This document shows positions 8,422 through 17,172 of a stretch of 64,000 nucleotides of DNA, piece by piece. This stretch comes from an uncultured Acidobacteriota bacterium (GTDB lineage Bacteria > Acidobacteriota > Blastocatellia > RBC074), in contig CADECP010000010.1 in the NCBI GenBank assembly GCA_902825875.1, forward strand, positions 62,001 through 126,000, written 5' to 3'. The notes under the pieces are model-generated. The model was not told the DNA's origin. It ran no database searches and saw only the letters and a list, made by a program, of their open reading frames with translations. The position numbers were made by a program, and so were the translations under genes. Position 1 is the first letter of the stretch. Every line of letters begins with the position of its first letter.

Positions 8422-10155
8422 CTATTGAACCGGTTTGCCGCTGCCTTCGTGCAAGGTGGTGTATTTGTCGGCGGGCATGTTCGCCCACTCTTCGGTTTTG
8501 CCGCTCGGCCAGTTCACGCGAACCGCACCGATTTCCGTCGTCGCTCCCAAGCCAAACAACACGCGCGGATCGTTGGCAGAAGCGTAACTGCCGTCGGTTC
8601 TGGCTCGGCGCAACAAGACCGGTTTCTGGTTGCGAGTCAGCGTCACGCGCGCGCCCAAAGCGTCTCGGCCTTTGGCGTCAATCAATCTCAACCCAGCCCA
8701 ATGCTGGCGATTGCCGACTTGATTCAGCAACAACCGAGCGCGTCCGTTGTTGTTGGTAATCAGCACGTCCGTGTCGCCGTCGTTGTCCACGTCGCCAAAA
8801 GCCGCACCGCGTCCGACTTCGGAAAGTTTGAACGCCGCGCCTGCTTGATCTGTGACTTCGACAAAAGTCGAATCGCCTTTGTTGCGGTACAACTGATTCG
8901 ATTGATGAAACGGAAACGGGTCTTTGGCGGCGGCCTGAGCTTCGATGACTGTGACTGCTCCGTTGACGGCCAGAATGTCCAGCCATCCGTCGTTGTCGTA
9001 ATCGAACATCAACGTGCCGAAACCTGTGCTGTTCATGCTGGCCGTGCCGATGCCGGTTTCAAACGAACGATCCTCGAACGTGCCTTTTCCGATGTTGTAA
9101 TAAAACGTGCTCTTTTCGCCGGACAGATGAGTGATGAACAAGTCTTCGTCTCCGTCGGCGTCGAAGTCTCCGGCGTCAACGCCCATGCTGGCTTCGGGTT
9201 TTCCGTCGCGGCTGACGGCGCATCCGGCCAACAAAGCATCGTTTTTGAACGTACCGTTTTGCTGGTTGATCCACAGGAAGTTTTCGCGTTGATCGTTGGC
9301 GACGTAAATGTCCACCCAGCCGTCTTCGTTGAAATCGCTACACACCACGCCGAGCGCCGAACTGGCTTCGCCCGCGATGCCGGATTTGGCTGAAGCGTTT
9401 TCAAACGTTCCGTTGCCTTTGTTGTGAAACAGCATCGAAGGCATTGGCGAATAAGCGCGCGGCGCGCAGTAATCCAACCGGCTGGTCGGCGAATAACATT
9501 TCTTGTTGTTGGCGATGACAAAGTTGACGTAATTGCAGACGAACAAATCCAGCGCACCGTCTCGGTCATAATCCACAAAAGCTGCGCTGACGCTCCAATC
9601 GGTGTCGGCGATTCCGGCTTTTTTCGTGAAGTCGGCAAAGGTTCCGTTGCCATTGTTGCGCCACAATTGAACTTCGCCCAATCCGGTCAGCAGCAAATCC
9701 GTGAATCCGTCGTTGTCGAAATCTCCTGTGGTTGCGCCCATTCCGTACAGCCGGGCGACTATGCCGCTTTGCGCGGTCACGTCTGTGAACCGAAGTTGTC
9801 CGTTGTTTAAGTCGTTTCGATAAAGGCGACCTTGCAACGCCCCCTGAGGTTTGTCTGTGGCATCGCTGATTGTTTTGCCCGGCCCAAGCATCGTCCCTTG
9901 AACCAGATACACATCCGGGTCGCCGTCGTTGTCGAAATCAAACAAGGCCGCGCCCGCTCCCATAATTTCAGGGAAATAAAACTCGCCGGACATGCCATTG
10001 AAGTGGACAAAATCAATTCCGCTGGTTTGAGCGGCTTCGACGAAGATTTCGCCGCCAGAAGAAGGCTGGCTTTGGTTGATGGAAGGCTGAGTTGGCATCT
10101 GACAACCTGCCAGAAACACAAGGCCAACAAACAGAAGAAAAAGAGAGCGAGCCAT
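8422..10155 (-). CDS. CRTAC1-family lipoprotein (FG-GAP/VCBS repeats, ASPIC/UnbV tail)
   Basis: 577 residues with a lipobox (FLAGCQ, Cys18). Residues ~60-470 contain repeated calcium-binding FG-GAP/VCBS units of the type DFDNDGDPDVYL, DYDRDGALDLFV and DVDNDGDTDVLI, which build a beta-propeller. Residues ~480-570 form an ASPIC/UnbV domain, ending in the typical VNWPSGKTEEW. Such proteins act outside the cell membrane in adhesion or ligand binding; no enzyme activity is established. It is followed by the TPR lipoprotein on the same strand. Met1 follows closely on an upstream gene boundary, and the signal peptide supports this start. Confidence 0.9.
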   Translation of the reverse strand: MARSLFLLFVGLVFLAGCQMPTQPSINQSQPSSGGEIFVEAAQTSGIDFVHFNGMSGEFYFPEIMGAGAALFDFDNDGDPDVYLVQGTMLGPGKTISDATDKPQGALQGRLYRNDLNNGQLRFTDVTAQSGIVARLYGMGATTGDFDNDGFTDLLLTGLGEVQLWRNNGNGTFADFTKKAGIADTDWSVSAAFVDYDRDGALDLFVCNYVNFVIANNKKCYSPTSRLDYCAPRAYSPMPSMLFHNKGNGTFENASAKSGIAGEASSALGVVCSDFNEDGWVDIYVANDQRENFLWINQQNGTFKNDALLAGCAVSRDGKPEASMGVDAGDFDADGDEDLFITHLSGEKSTFYYNIGKGTFEDRSFETGIGTASMNSTGFGTLMFDYDNDGWLDILAVNGAVTVIEAQAAAKDPFPFHQSNQLYRNKGDSTFVEVTDQAGAAFKLSEVGRGAAFGDVDNDGDTDVLITNNNGRARLLLNQVGNRQHWAGLRLIDAKGRDALGARVTLTRNQKPVLLRRARTDGSYASANDPRVLFGLGATTEIGAVRVNWPSGKTEEWANMPADKYTTLHEGSGKPVQ

Positions 10156-10214
10156 TGTTGAATGAAATCCTTTATTGCCGAAAACCCGCTCCCTACCGGT
10201 CGCGGTACTGATCC

Positions 10215-11453
10215 TTACAATCCGACACAGCCGAAATCTGCAGACGGGTAATGCCTGGCCAAAGCTGCGATGCGCGCTTTTTGGTTGGCTGTCAGCAATT
10301 CGCCGCGCCCGGCAACACCTTTGTTGAAACGGTTGCGCCGAGTGTCGCCTTCGGTGTTGGCGACGACATGTTCAATGGTTGGGCGTTCGGCGCTTAAACC
10401 ATAAAAGCTCAGCAGCCGTTCGGCGGTTCCGGCTTTGTCGCGGATCATGTCTTCGTAACGCAACCAAAAGACTTCTAAACGCTTGTCCGTTTCGGCGCGT
10501 TGCCACGAAGAAATGAACTGGAAATACCATGGCAAAACGTTGTCAATAATCAGGTCGGTTTGCTGCTCTTCGGTGGATTTGTCGAAATCTTCGCGGTTGT
10601 AATAAGTCGTTTCGGTGAAGCCCGTCCGATAAAAATCGCGCAAGCTGATCGTGGTGTCGTAAATGTTTCGCACCAGGACGATGGGGCGAATGCCGAAAGC
10701 CTGCATCAATTGAATGTTCGCTTCAGAAGCTCGGCAGTGCTGCTGCGTGACGGTGTTCGTCTTGCCGAACTTGACCCAGACTGGCAGATCGAGTTCGTGT
10801 TCGTTTTGCAACGCGGCAAAGACCGAAAAGATCGGACGAAATTTGGTCAGGGCGACCATGACGTTTTTCAAAAACGTCGAACCGCTTTTCGGCGCGCAGG
10901 CGATGAAAATGTGTTTTCCCAACTGTTCCGAGCGATATGCAGTCGTGAAATCGCTCAGCCTCGCCGGTTCTTTGGTTCCAGCAAGCGCGTTGGCCAGGCT
11001 GACGTAATACGTCGGGCAAGGTTCGATTGAAATAGCTTTTCGCAGAATCGGCAGCGAAATCGAATAGTGATGATTGCGGCTGAACAGCAGCGCGATGTTG
11101 TGAAAAACGTCGGCGAAATGGCCACGAAACTCTTTGTCTTGAAGCCAGGCTCCGCGCAATTCCAACGTCATGGCTTCCTGCGCCAATTGGCTGGTGACAG
11201 CCAGATCGGCGCGGTCACGAACCAATTTATCAATTCGCCGTTTGTAGGCCGTCGCCAGGTTTTGAACGATGGCGTCATAAACCGGCAAACGCGGTTGGGC
11301 TTTTTGCAGCAAACCTTTGAACAAGATCAGAGCAGTTTCGGCATCGCCTTGATTCAGCTTGGCCGTGGCGATTTCGAAATCGTTTCGGATTTGCATGGCC
11401 AGCCCTTGATCCTGTCGCGTGGCGGCAAAATGCGGTTGTCTTCCCTTTCCCAT
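10215..11453 (-). CDS. Sulfotransferase-family protein with helical N-terminal domain
   Basis: 412 residues from the ATG at 11453, which has a GGAAG Shine-Dalgarno motif and lies 4 bases after the upstream stop; a longer frame back to 11504 would overlap the upstream gene. Residues ~20-165 are helical and TPR-like. Residues ~180-400 are a sulfotransferase fold: the PAPS 5'-phosphosulfate loop is PKSGST (188-193), and the later VRNIYDTTISLRDFY segment fits the 3'-phosphate-binding region. It would transfer sulfate from PAPS to an alcohol or tyrosine group; the acceptor is unknown. It is tightly coupled to the upstream DUF4380-like gene. Confidence 0.85.
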   Translation of the reverse strand: MGKGRQPHFAATRQDQGLAMQIRNDFEIATAKLNQGDAETALILFKGLLQKAQPRLPVYDAIVQNLATAYKRRIDKLVRDRADLAVTSQLAQEAMTLELRGAWLQDKEFRGHFADVFHNIALLFSRNHHYSISLPILRKAISIEPCPTYYVSLANALAGTKEPARLSDFTTAYRSEQLGKHIFIACAPKSGSTFLKNVMVALTKFRPIFSVFAALQNEHELDLPVWVKFGKTNTVTQQHCRASEANIQLMQAFGIRPIVLVRNIYDTTISLRDFYRTGFTETTYYNREDFDKSTEEQQTDLIIDNVLPWYFQFISSWQRAETDKRLEVFWLRYEDMIRDKAGTAERLLSFYGLSAERPTIEHVVANTEGDTRRNRFNKGVAGRGELLTANQKARIAALARHYPSADFGCVGL

Positions 11454-11457
11454 AACT

Positions 11458-12537
11458 TCACTTCCTGAAAAACGCTTCGACGCGCGGACGCAGATTGGCG
11501 TCAATCGTCGCTTCGGTGGTTTCTGAAGGCATGCCTTTCAGCAGTCGCCAGCGTTCAACGTGTTCGATGGCTTTGCCGGGCGCGATTTTTTGCAGCGGGC
11601 CAAGCGTTTCGACTTCCAGCATGTCTTTGTTCGTGAACGTCTCGAAATTGCTGCCGCCATCGGGGTAAGACTTGCCTTCCTGATAATCGAAGGCTTTGAC
11701 GAATAACGTGCCGCTGTTCAGATACCCGACCCAACCCATTTTGTGCGCCAAACCAAGCTTGGTTGGCTTTTTCGCCGCTTTGTCCTGCTTCAAGGTGATG
11801 TATCGAGTTCCAAATCGCCAACGCGGATCGGCCAGATCGGTAAACGGCCAGACGATCAAATTCTGGTTCGGAACGAAGCCTCGATAATCCGGTTTTTCGC
11901 CCGGTTCCAGCGAACCCGGATGCGCGATTTTTTCAGGCAGCGGAATGATCGCCACGCCTCCCTGAGCCATGACGGTCAACACCCACGGAGCCAGTTCAAT
12001 GGCTTTCGCGCCTTTGTTGCGAAGCCTATGTGTCAACGTCACGCCCGTGCCTTCGGCGTCGAGCGCGACATCAATTTCTTTTTGAATGCCGGTAAGTTTT
12101 TCGATGGATTGAATCAACCGGACTCCGGTTTCGCCCAGCTTTTCGTGTTTGATCGGCGAATTGTCCAGCACGTAAGTTCGCACGGAATCTTCGGGCGCGT
12201 GCCACAACCGATGCCCACCGCGAATTTGCCAGGCATCTTCGCCGGATTTGCCCATCTGTTCTTCGTACTCTTTGAACACGTTGGGTTCGCCAACGAAACC
12301 GTACCGCACCACACGCGGCCCGACATCCAGCGTCAAAATCAAATCAACCGTTCCGTTGGTCAGTTGCAGATTGTTTTGCCAACCTTTGTAAGCGACGTTT
12401 TGCATGGTGACTTTCAAATTTGCCCTTGTCGAAGGCGAGAAATTCAACGCAGCGATTAAGGCCAGCACCACCAAGACAAATAACCAGATCAGATGGCGGC
12501 GGCGCGAAGTGAAATGACTGCGAAAAGTGTTTTGCAC
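11458..12537 (-). CDS. DUF4380-like membrane-anchored protein (galactose mutarotase-like fold)
   Basis: 359 residues. A hydrophobic segment at ~14-32 follows a short basic N-terminus, giving a signal anchor. The body resembles the DUF4380 family, related to aldose epimerase-type beta-sandwiches: a LDVGPRVVRYGF strand-turn, a HRLWHAPE motif, an LTHRLRNKGAKAIELAPW strand region and HVERWRL near the end. It probably binds a carbohydrate on the outer face of the membrane; no activity is known to me. It overlaps nothing and is 4 bases upstream of the sulfotransferase, so the two are likely co-translated. Confidence 0.7.
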   Translation of the reverse strand: MQNTFRSHFTSRRRHLIWLFVLVVLALIAALNFSPSTRANLKVTMQNVAYKGWQNNLQLTNGTVDLILTLDVGPRVVRYGFVGEPNVFKEYEEQMGKSGEDAWQIRGGHRLWHAPEDSVRTYVLDNSPIKHEKLGETGVRLIQSIEKLTGIQKEIDVALDAEGTGVTLTHRLRNKGAKAIELAPWVLTVMAQGGVAIIPLPEKIAHPGSLEPGEKPDYRGFVPNQNLIVWPFTDLADPRWRFGTRYITLKQDKAAKKPTKLGLAHKMGWVGYLNSGTLFVKAFDYQEGKSYPDGGSNFETFTNKDMLEVETLGPLQKIAPGKAIEHVERWRLLKGMPSETTEATIDANLRPRVEAFFRK

Positions 12538-12570
12538 GGGAGCTTCCTCAAAATGGGTTTTCCGCCCAGG

Positions 12571-13803
12571 TCATTCCGAATCGGGACGCGGACGAACTCG
12601 TGGTTCTTCGTTACCGGAAGTCTGGTTCGGCGGCGGCGTGACCGAAACAGGCGTGGGGCTTGGTTCAGGTTTCGGAGTCGCGTCGGCAGCAGTCTTTGCT
12701 TCTTCGTATTTTTGCTGAGCCTGCAAAGCGTTTTGTTTGGCCGTTGGCAGGTCTGCGTTTTTTGAAGCCGTTTCCGCCGCGCGTTTCAGGTTTTCCGCTT
12801 CCTGCCACGTGGCTGTGGCGTATTGCGGAGCCTGTGCCGTGCGCGCCGCTTCGCGGGATTTGTTCATTTCGTCCAAAAACGTTTGCACGTCTTTGCGCTC
12901 GGTTTCTTTCAACGCCAGTTCGTCGCCGACGGCCAGCAAACGGCGATAAATCGGTTCGGCCTCTTTGAACTTGCCTTGATTGAACGCGATTTCGGCGTCG
13001 CGCCAGGCGGTCTGAGCTTCTATGACTTTGGAAGCGAACAGCGGTTTGTTGCCGTAACTTTTCTGAATGGTTTTCAGCGCGGTTTCGGCCTGAGTCCGCG
13101 TGATGCGCGTTTCTTCTTCAGAGCCGTAAAGTTTTTCCTTGCTCAGATGCCAGACTGGTTTTGCCAAAAACAGAACGGCTGCCAGCAACGTCACGAAAAT
13201 CGCAATGTTGCGAATCGTGTTGGTCGAAATCTTGTGTTCTGGTTGTTGAGGGGTCATGGTCGGCCTTGGGGTAACTTTGGTCGTGTACGACGGTGACGGA
13301 TTAACCGCGGCAGTCGGCGTCAACGGCATGGAACTGGTCGGCGCTGACTGGTCGGCGGAACTGAAATTCGGCTTCGGTGGCGCGGGCGGCAATTGCGAAG
13401 TCGTAACGGCTCGCGTCGGAGCCGAAACGATTTCGGCTGGCGTAGCGAAAGCTTCCAACCGAACGCTTTGCGGAACATTCGAGTGATTGCGAAGCTCTTT
13501 TACAGCCTTGAACAAATGACTGACGGCGCGTTTAATCTCGGCTTCGGTCACGTCTGTGGCTTTGGCGTGAACGATATTGTTTCGCACGCCAATGCCGAAA
13601 AACACATCCGGCGGATTGGCGAACAACGCTCGATTGGCGTCCACACGTTCGCCGACCGTCGCCGGTTTACCGTCTTTGCCAAGCTGAGTCGGGCTGACAA
13701 AATTCAGCAGAAATTCCAGCAACGACACCAGTTGGATGACTTGCGAAACAGGATTTTTTTCTTGTTCGATCTGCGTGACCGAATAAACTCCGGGGGGAAG
13801 CAT
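12571..13803 (-). CDS. Single-pass membrane protein with HEPN-like N-terminal domain and extracytoplasmic coiled coil
   Basis: 410 residues. Residues ~1-105 are helical and contain R74-N75-x3-H79 in GIGVRNNIVHAK, which fits the RNxxxH motif of HEPN domains. Many HEPN proteins are RNases; others only bind RNA or nucleotides. Residues ~110-195 are a Pro/Thr/Ser-rich linker. One transmembrane helix follows (~205-225). Residues ~230-370 are Ala/Gln/Lys/Glu-rich helices like a TolA or DUF4398-type coiled coil, and the tail is Pro-rich. The HEPN-like part should be cytoplasmic and the coiled coil periplasmic. The next gene downstream starts 33 bases later. The HEPN assignment is from motif and helicity only. 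Confidence 0.65.
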   Translation of the reverse strand: MLPPGVYSVTQIEQEKNPVSQVIQLVSLLEFLLNFVSPTQLGKDGKPATVGERVDANRALFANPPDVFFGIGVRNNIVHAKATDVTEAEIKRAVSHLFKAVKELRNHSNVPQSVRLEAFATPAEIVSAPTRAVTTSQLPPAPPKPNFSSADQSAPTSSMPLTPTAAVNPSPSYTTKVTPRPTMTPQQPEHKISTNTIRNIAIFVTLLAAVLFLAKPVWHLSKEKLYGSEEETRITRTQAETALKTIQKSYGNKPLFASKVIEAQTAWRDAEIAFNQGKFKEAEPIYRRLLAVGDELALKETERKDVQTFLDEMNKSREAARTAQAPQYATATWQEAENLKRAAETASKNADLPTAKQNALQAQQKYEEAKTAADATPKPEPSPTPVSVTPPPNQTSGNEEPRVRPRPDSE

Positions 13804-14038
13804 TCTAAACCTCTCGATTTTGTTTCCAATGCGGTTTGGTTGGCCGGGTGATGGCCGCGTGAACGATACTGACCGACCGGGAATTCGTCAATTCCGCCCA
13901 AACAGCAGACGCGGCTTCTCAGAAAGCGGTTTTCTGCCGCGCCAAAACTCCGGTTCAACCAAAAAATTGTAACCATAAAGGGCGTTTCCGCGCCTTAGTG
14001 CATGCGGAACGATGATTTATTCTCCCGCAAAACGACCT

Positions 14039-14066
14039 TGTAACCCGTACAGAATCAACTGTCGGA
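14039..14066 (+). promoter_or_regulatory. Possible ECF-type promoter upstream of the sigma factor
   Basis: TGTAACC and TGTCGG are separated by 14 bases. That resembles the AAC-containing -35 and GTC-containing -10 elements of ECF-dependent promoters. It sits just upstream of the sigma factor gene, where autoregulation is common. No second copy was found in the window to support it. Confidence 0.3.
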
Positions 14067-14070
14067 AGAC

Positions 14071-14088
14071 ATGGAAAACCAGACTTGA
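14071..14088 (+). CDS. Possible five-codon leader ORF coupled to the sigma factor gene
   Basis: An ATG preceded by GGAAGAC opens a frame encoding M-E-N-Q-T. Its TGA overlaps the next ATG as TGATG (14086-14090). The sigma factor itself has no good ribosome-binding site at that ATG, so translation could reinitiate after the leader. This is inference from spacing. Confidence 0.3.
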   Translation: MENQT

Positions 14089-14720
14089 TGATTCGAATGG
14101 CTGAAAAAGCTGAACCTGAGGTCGTCAGGATGTCCCAACCGCAGGTTCGAGAAAAAACAGACGACGAACTGGTCGCAGCGGCTCGCACTGGCGACGAAGC
14201 TGCGTTTACGCAGCTATTCAAACGGCACAACGGTCTGGTTTCCAGGCTGGGTTACAGGTTCTTTTCCCGGCGCGAACAGGTCGAAGAAATCATTCAGGAA
14301 GCTTTTGTCAAAGCGTACCTGGCGTTGGGCAATTATCAGGGAGGTCACGAAAAATCCTTTGTTTCGTGGTTGGCAAGGATTACAGTTCACGCTTGTTACG
14401 ACGAATTGCGACGGATCAAAAAACGCGGAGAAAGCCGTTTGGGCGATTTAAGCCAGGAGGAGGAGGAGTTTTTGACCGAGCGATTACGCGACCTGAGTAC
14501 AAGCAGCAATGTTGAAGGTGCAACGATTTCCCGCGATCTGGCTGGAAAACTTCTTTCCAGGTTGAAACCGGAAGATAGAGTGGTGCTGACACTGCTCAAA
14601 CAAGAAGAGCTTTCCATTGCAGAGATCGCCGAACTGACCGGATGGACTTCTGCTAAAGTAAAAATGCGGTCACACCGCGCTCAACAGGGCTTGAGGCGTG
14701 TCTTGAAAAAATTTGTGTGA
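14088..14720 (+). CDS. ECF-subfamily RNA polymerase sigma factor
   Basis: 210 residues from the ATG at 14088; a TTG at 14085 and an ATG at 14097 are alternatives. Residues ~25-95 are sigma region 2 ([20 protein letters not shown], then [13 protein letters not shown] and [19 protein letters not shown]). Residues ~150-205 are region 4 with the DNA-binding helix-turn-helix ([21 protein letters not shown]). It directs RNA polymerase to stress or envelope promoters. The next two genes encode an anti-sigma factor and a Spy/CpxP-like sensor in the same operon, so the regulon probably concerns envelope stress. Confidence 0.93.
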   Translation: MIRMAEKAEPEVVRMSQPQVREKTDDELVAAARTGDEAAFTQLFKRHNGLVSRLGYRFFSRREQVEEIIQEAFVKAYLALGNYQGGHEKSFVSWLARITVHACYDELRRIKKRGESRLGDLSQEEEEFLTERLRDLSTSSNVEGATISRDLAGKLLSRLKPEDRVVLTLLKQEELSIAEIAELTGWTSAKVKMRSHRAQQGLRRVLKKFV

Positions 14721-14751
14721 ACCGCGATTGACCGAACATAGGAGTGAGATT

Positions 14752-15168
14752 ATGTGGAACAAGAATAAACACCACATTGATGATGAAAAACTGGAACGGT
14801 TGAGCGACGAGTTGTTTCGTGCGCTGGAAGCCAGTGAAAGCGAAATCAACACCGCCGCTGAATCGCCGTTTCTGTTTCGCCGCATTCGCGCGCGAATCGA
14901 ATCGGAGCAACGTCGTCTGGCCGAAGAAAACAATCCATGGCTGGCGTTGCTGACGCAATTTCGACAGGCGATCCCGGTGTTCGCCTTGCTGGCGGTCGTG
15001 GCGCTGGCTTCTTCGCTATACCTGCACACAAGCGAAACCGGTACAACATCCAATCAGCCAAATCTGGTGGCCGGTTTGCCGCTGTTTTTGCAGGACGATC
15101 AAGATGAACTTGACGCTTCTTTAGTCGGCTGGAACGGCAATGACCAAGCAGGTCAAAACAAGGAGTAA
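14752..15168 (+). CDS. Anti-sigma factor, single-pass membrane protein
   Basis: 138 residues. The ATG at 14752 is preceded by GGAGTGAG and follows the sigma factor stop by ~30 bases; the longer frame starting at 14713 overlaps the sigma gene and has no such site. The N-terminal ~75 residues are charged and helical, with one transmembrane helix at ~80-97 (IPVFALLAVVALASSLYL) and a short periplasmic tail. No HxxxCxxC zinc motif is present, so it is not of the ZAS class. Position, size and topology point to an anti-sigma factor that holds the upstream ECF sigma at the membrane; sequence alone would not identify it. Confidence 0.75.
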   Translation: MWNKNKHHIDDEKLERLSDELFRALEASESEINTAAESPFLFRRIRARIESEQRRLAEENNPWLALLTQFRQAIPVFALLAVVALASSLYLHTSETGTTSNQPNLVAGLPLFLQDDQDELDASLVGWNGNDQAGQNKE

Positions 15169-15171
15169 TCT

Positions 15172-15600
15172 ATGGACGTAGCAGGCAAAGCAAAAAAACA
15201 GGCTTGGATGTTGATGCTGGTCGTTTTCCTGTTGGGCGGCGTGACGGGCGGCGCGGTGGATCGTTTTTGGTTTTTGAAACAGCAAGCTCCGAGCACCCGT
15301 TCACGAGGTGAACGCGGTCCAGGCCGAATGATGGAACATCTGACACGGGAATTGAATTTGACCGAAGAACAATCCGCCGCAGTCAAGACCATCTTCGCAA
15401 ATATGAGGAAGGAATTTCCGCCCAGCCGCATCAACGAGTGCCCTGGCCTGAAAGAGTCTCGTGAAAAATCGCGTGCTCACATCCGCGCAATTTTGACGCC
15501 TGAACAGCAGAAAAAATACGACGAGTTCAACGCCAAGCGCGACGCTGAAATGCAGGAGCGTGACAGAAAAGAAGAAACAAAAGCTGAGGAGAAAAAATGA
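15172..15600 (+). CDS. Spy/CpxP-like periplasmic protein
   Basis: 142 residues starting 3 bases after the anti-sigma stop. A hydrophobic helix at ~12-30 serves as anchor or signal. The rest is amphipathic helix with two LTxEQ-type segments (LNLTEEQSAAVKTIF and LTPEQQKKYDEF), the mark of the Spy/CpxP/zinc-resistance-associated family. Those proteins act as periplasmic chaperones or stress sensors that feed back on an envelope regulator. The C-terminus is Lys/Glu-rich. It completes a three-gene sigma, anti-sigma and sensor operon ending at the terminator 15645-15676. Confidence 0.85.
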   Translation: MDVAGKAKKQAWMLMLVVFLLGGVTGGAVDRFWFLKQQAPSTRSRGERGPGRMMEHLTRELNLTEEQSAAVKTIFANMRKEFPPSRINECPGLKESREKSRAHIRAILTPEQQKKYDEFNAKRDAEMQERDRKEETKAEEKK

Positions 15601-15644
15601 AAACCAATCTGAAGGGTTCTTCATTTTTAACAAGCCGAATGATT

Positions 15645-15676
15645 CAAAAGCATCGCCAATGTTGGCGATGCTTTTG
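15645..15676 (+). terminator. Hairpin terminator of the sigma factor operon
   Basis: CAAAAGCATCGCCA and TGGCGATGCTTTTG form a perfect 14-bp stem with a 4-base loop, 45 bases after the last stop of the operon. The 3' arm itself carries the T-run. Confidence 0.75.
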
Positions 15677-15749
15677 AGTTTTCAGGCAATGGCACAAACC
15701 GCTAATCAAGCATCGTTTGAAGATGCCGACTTCCCCCTTCATCCCCAGA

Positions 15750-15785
15750 CAGCGCGCTCAGTTAGCTCCCCCAACTGGCGCGCTG
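15750..15785. terminator. Second hairpin between convergent genes
   Basis: CAGCGCGC...AGTT pairs with AACT...GCGCGCTG with one small bulge. It is followed on the plus strand by TTTTCGTTT. It lies 13 bases from the mqnC stop on the opposite strand, so it could terminate either side. Confidence 0.45.
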
Positions 15786-15797
15786 TTTTCGTTTCGC

Positions 15798-16916
15798 TTA
15801 GTTCATCAACCGCGTGTAATCCGCTTTTCGCTTCACGGGCGTAAAACCTTCTTCGCGGATGACGTTGACCAGCATATCTTCGGTCGCTTTGTGATTGGCT
15901 CCGGCTTTTGAAATCACGTTTTCTTCGATCATCGTCGAGCCAATGTCGTTGGCTCCGAAATGCAAACCACGCCGCCCATCAGCCAATCCAACCGTCAACC
16001 ACGAAACCTGCACGTTCGGAATGTTGTTCAGGTACAACCGCGAAAGCGCCAACCAGCGCAGATATTCTTCGGCAGGCAAACGATCTGGAATGATTTTGCC
16101 AATCGGCGTGTTGTCCGGCTGGAACGTCCATGGAATGAATGACACGAAGCCGGGTTTGCCTGCGGCAAGTGAGCGTTGTTGTAACTGGTAAAGCTTTTCC
16201 AGGTGCTGGATGCGCTGATCCACAGTTTCGCCGTACCCAATCATCATCGTGCCTGTGGTTTTCAATCCCAATTGATGCGCGGCCTCCATCGCGTCCAGCC
16301 ATTCCTGCGAATTGCATTCGGTGCGGCGCTTACGGCGAATTTCGTCAACCAGAATTTCTCCGCCGCCGCCCGGAATGCTGTCGAGTCCGGCGTCCATCAA
16401 CGCTTTGATGACTTCCGCGTAACTCATCCCGAAGGTCTTCGCCATTCCGTAAACTTCAGTCGGCGAAAAACAATGCAGGTGAATTCCGTATCGGCTCTTC
16501 AATTCGCTGAGCAGTTTGGTGTACCACTCCAGCGGCAGGTCGGGATGCAAACCTCCCTGCATCAACACGCCGCTGCCGCCGACCGCAATCATCTCTTCGA
16601 TTTTCTCGTACATCTCTTCGTAACTCAGAACATAGCCTTCCGCTTCGCCCGGTTTGCGGTAAAACGCGCAAAAGTTGCAGACCGAAAAACACACGTTCGA
16701 GTAATTGATGTTGCGATCCACGACATAAGTCACGGTGTCATCAGGATGAAATTCGCGGCGCAGATCATCGGCCAAGCGGCGCAAATCTTCGGTCGCGGCG
16801 TCGGTGATGACGCGCTTCCATTCGTCGTGCGCCAGATGTTCGCGTCGGGCAATTCGTTCGATCAGGTGAGAAGTTGAAACAGCAGTTGCAGCAGTAGTCA
16901 TAAGCGATAAATTCAA
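15798..16916 (-). CDS. mqnC: Cyclic dehypoxanthinyl futalosine synthase (radical SAM)
   Basis: 372 residues. The C76-x3-C80-x2-C83 cluster motif in VCFSVCNFC binds the 4Fe-4S of a radical SAM enzyme, and [18 protein letters not shown] and [14 protein letters not shown] are typical of MqnC. MqnC cyclises dehypoxanthine futalosine in the futalosine route to menaquinone. It closely resembles the related MqnE and CofH enzymes, but the overall motif set fits MqnC best. No other mqn gene is in the window. It starts 2 bases downstream of nothing obvious in common with its neighbours, and the next minus-strand gene (16918-17169) ends directly at its start, so co-transcription is possible. Confidence 0.88.
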   Translation of the reverse strand: MNLSLMTTAATAVSTSHLIERIARREHLAHDEWKRVITDAATEDLRRLADDLRREFHPDDTVTYVVDRNINYSNVCFSVCNFCAFYRKPGEAEGYVLSYEEMYEKIEEMIAVGGSGVLMQGGLHPDLPLEWYTKLLSELKSRYGIHLHCFSPTEVYGMAKTFGMSYAEVIKALMDAGLDSIPGGGGEILVDEIRRKRRTECNSQEWLDAMEAAHQLGLKTTGTMMIGYGETVDQRIQHLEKLYQLQQRSLAAGKPGFVSFIPWTFQPDNTPIGKIIPDRLPAEEYLRWLALSRLYLNNIPNVQVSWLTVGLADGRRGLHFGANDIGSTMIEENVISKAGANHKATEDMLVNVIREEGFTPVKRKADYTRLMN

Positions 16917-16917
16917 A

Positions 16918-17169
16918 TCAGGCCGGCAGGCTCAACGCCTCAAGCAAGGCTTTTTGGGCAGCAGCGGGCAACTTAACAAACATAAAAAAACTGTTTGAGT
17001 ACAAATAATCTTCGCCGGAATCGTCAACGATTCGGACGTAGCCATGTGATTCGGCTTTCGGATCAGGCATTACCGGATAGATTTTGCCGACGGTCAGGCT
17101 CTCTCCTTGCCGATCTTCATGAAGGCAAAGCGCAAATGATTTTGTTTTTTTGTCGTGTGTTTGTGGCAT
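16918..17169 (-). CDS. Small conserved-type hypothetical protein, first of an adjacent pair
   Basis: 83 residues, soluble, no signal peptide. The middle carries an IYPVMPD turn and the motif [14 protein letters not shown], followed by a hydrophobic FFMFVKLP strand. It is 3 bases downstream of 17173-17409 and 1 base upstream of mqnC. I recall similar small proteins with a DESGEDYLYP-type motif in cyanobacteria and other phyla, but I know no function. Coding is supported by the tight spacing and ordinary composition. Confidence 0.6.
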   Translation of the reverse strand: MPQTHDKKTKSFALCLHEDRQGESLTVGKIYPVMPDPKAESHGYVRIVDDSGEDYLYSNSFFMFVKLPAAAQKALLEALSLPA

Positions 17170-17172
17170 AGC

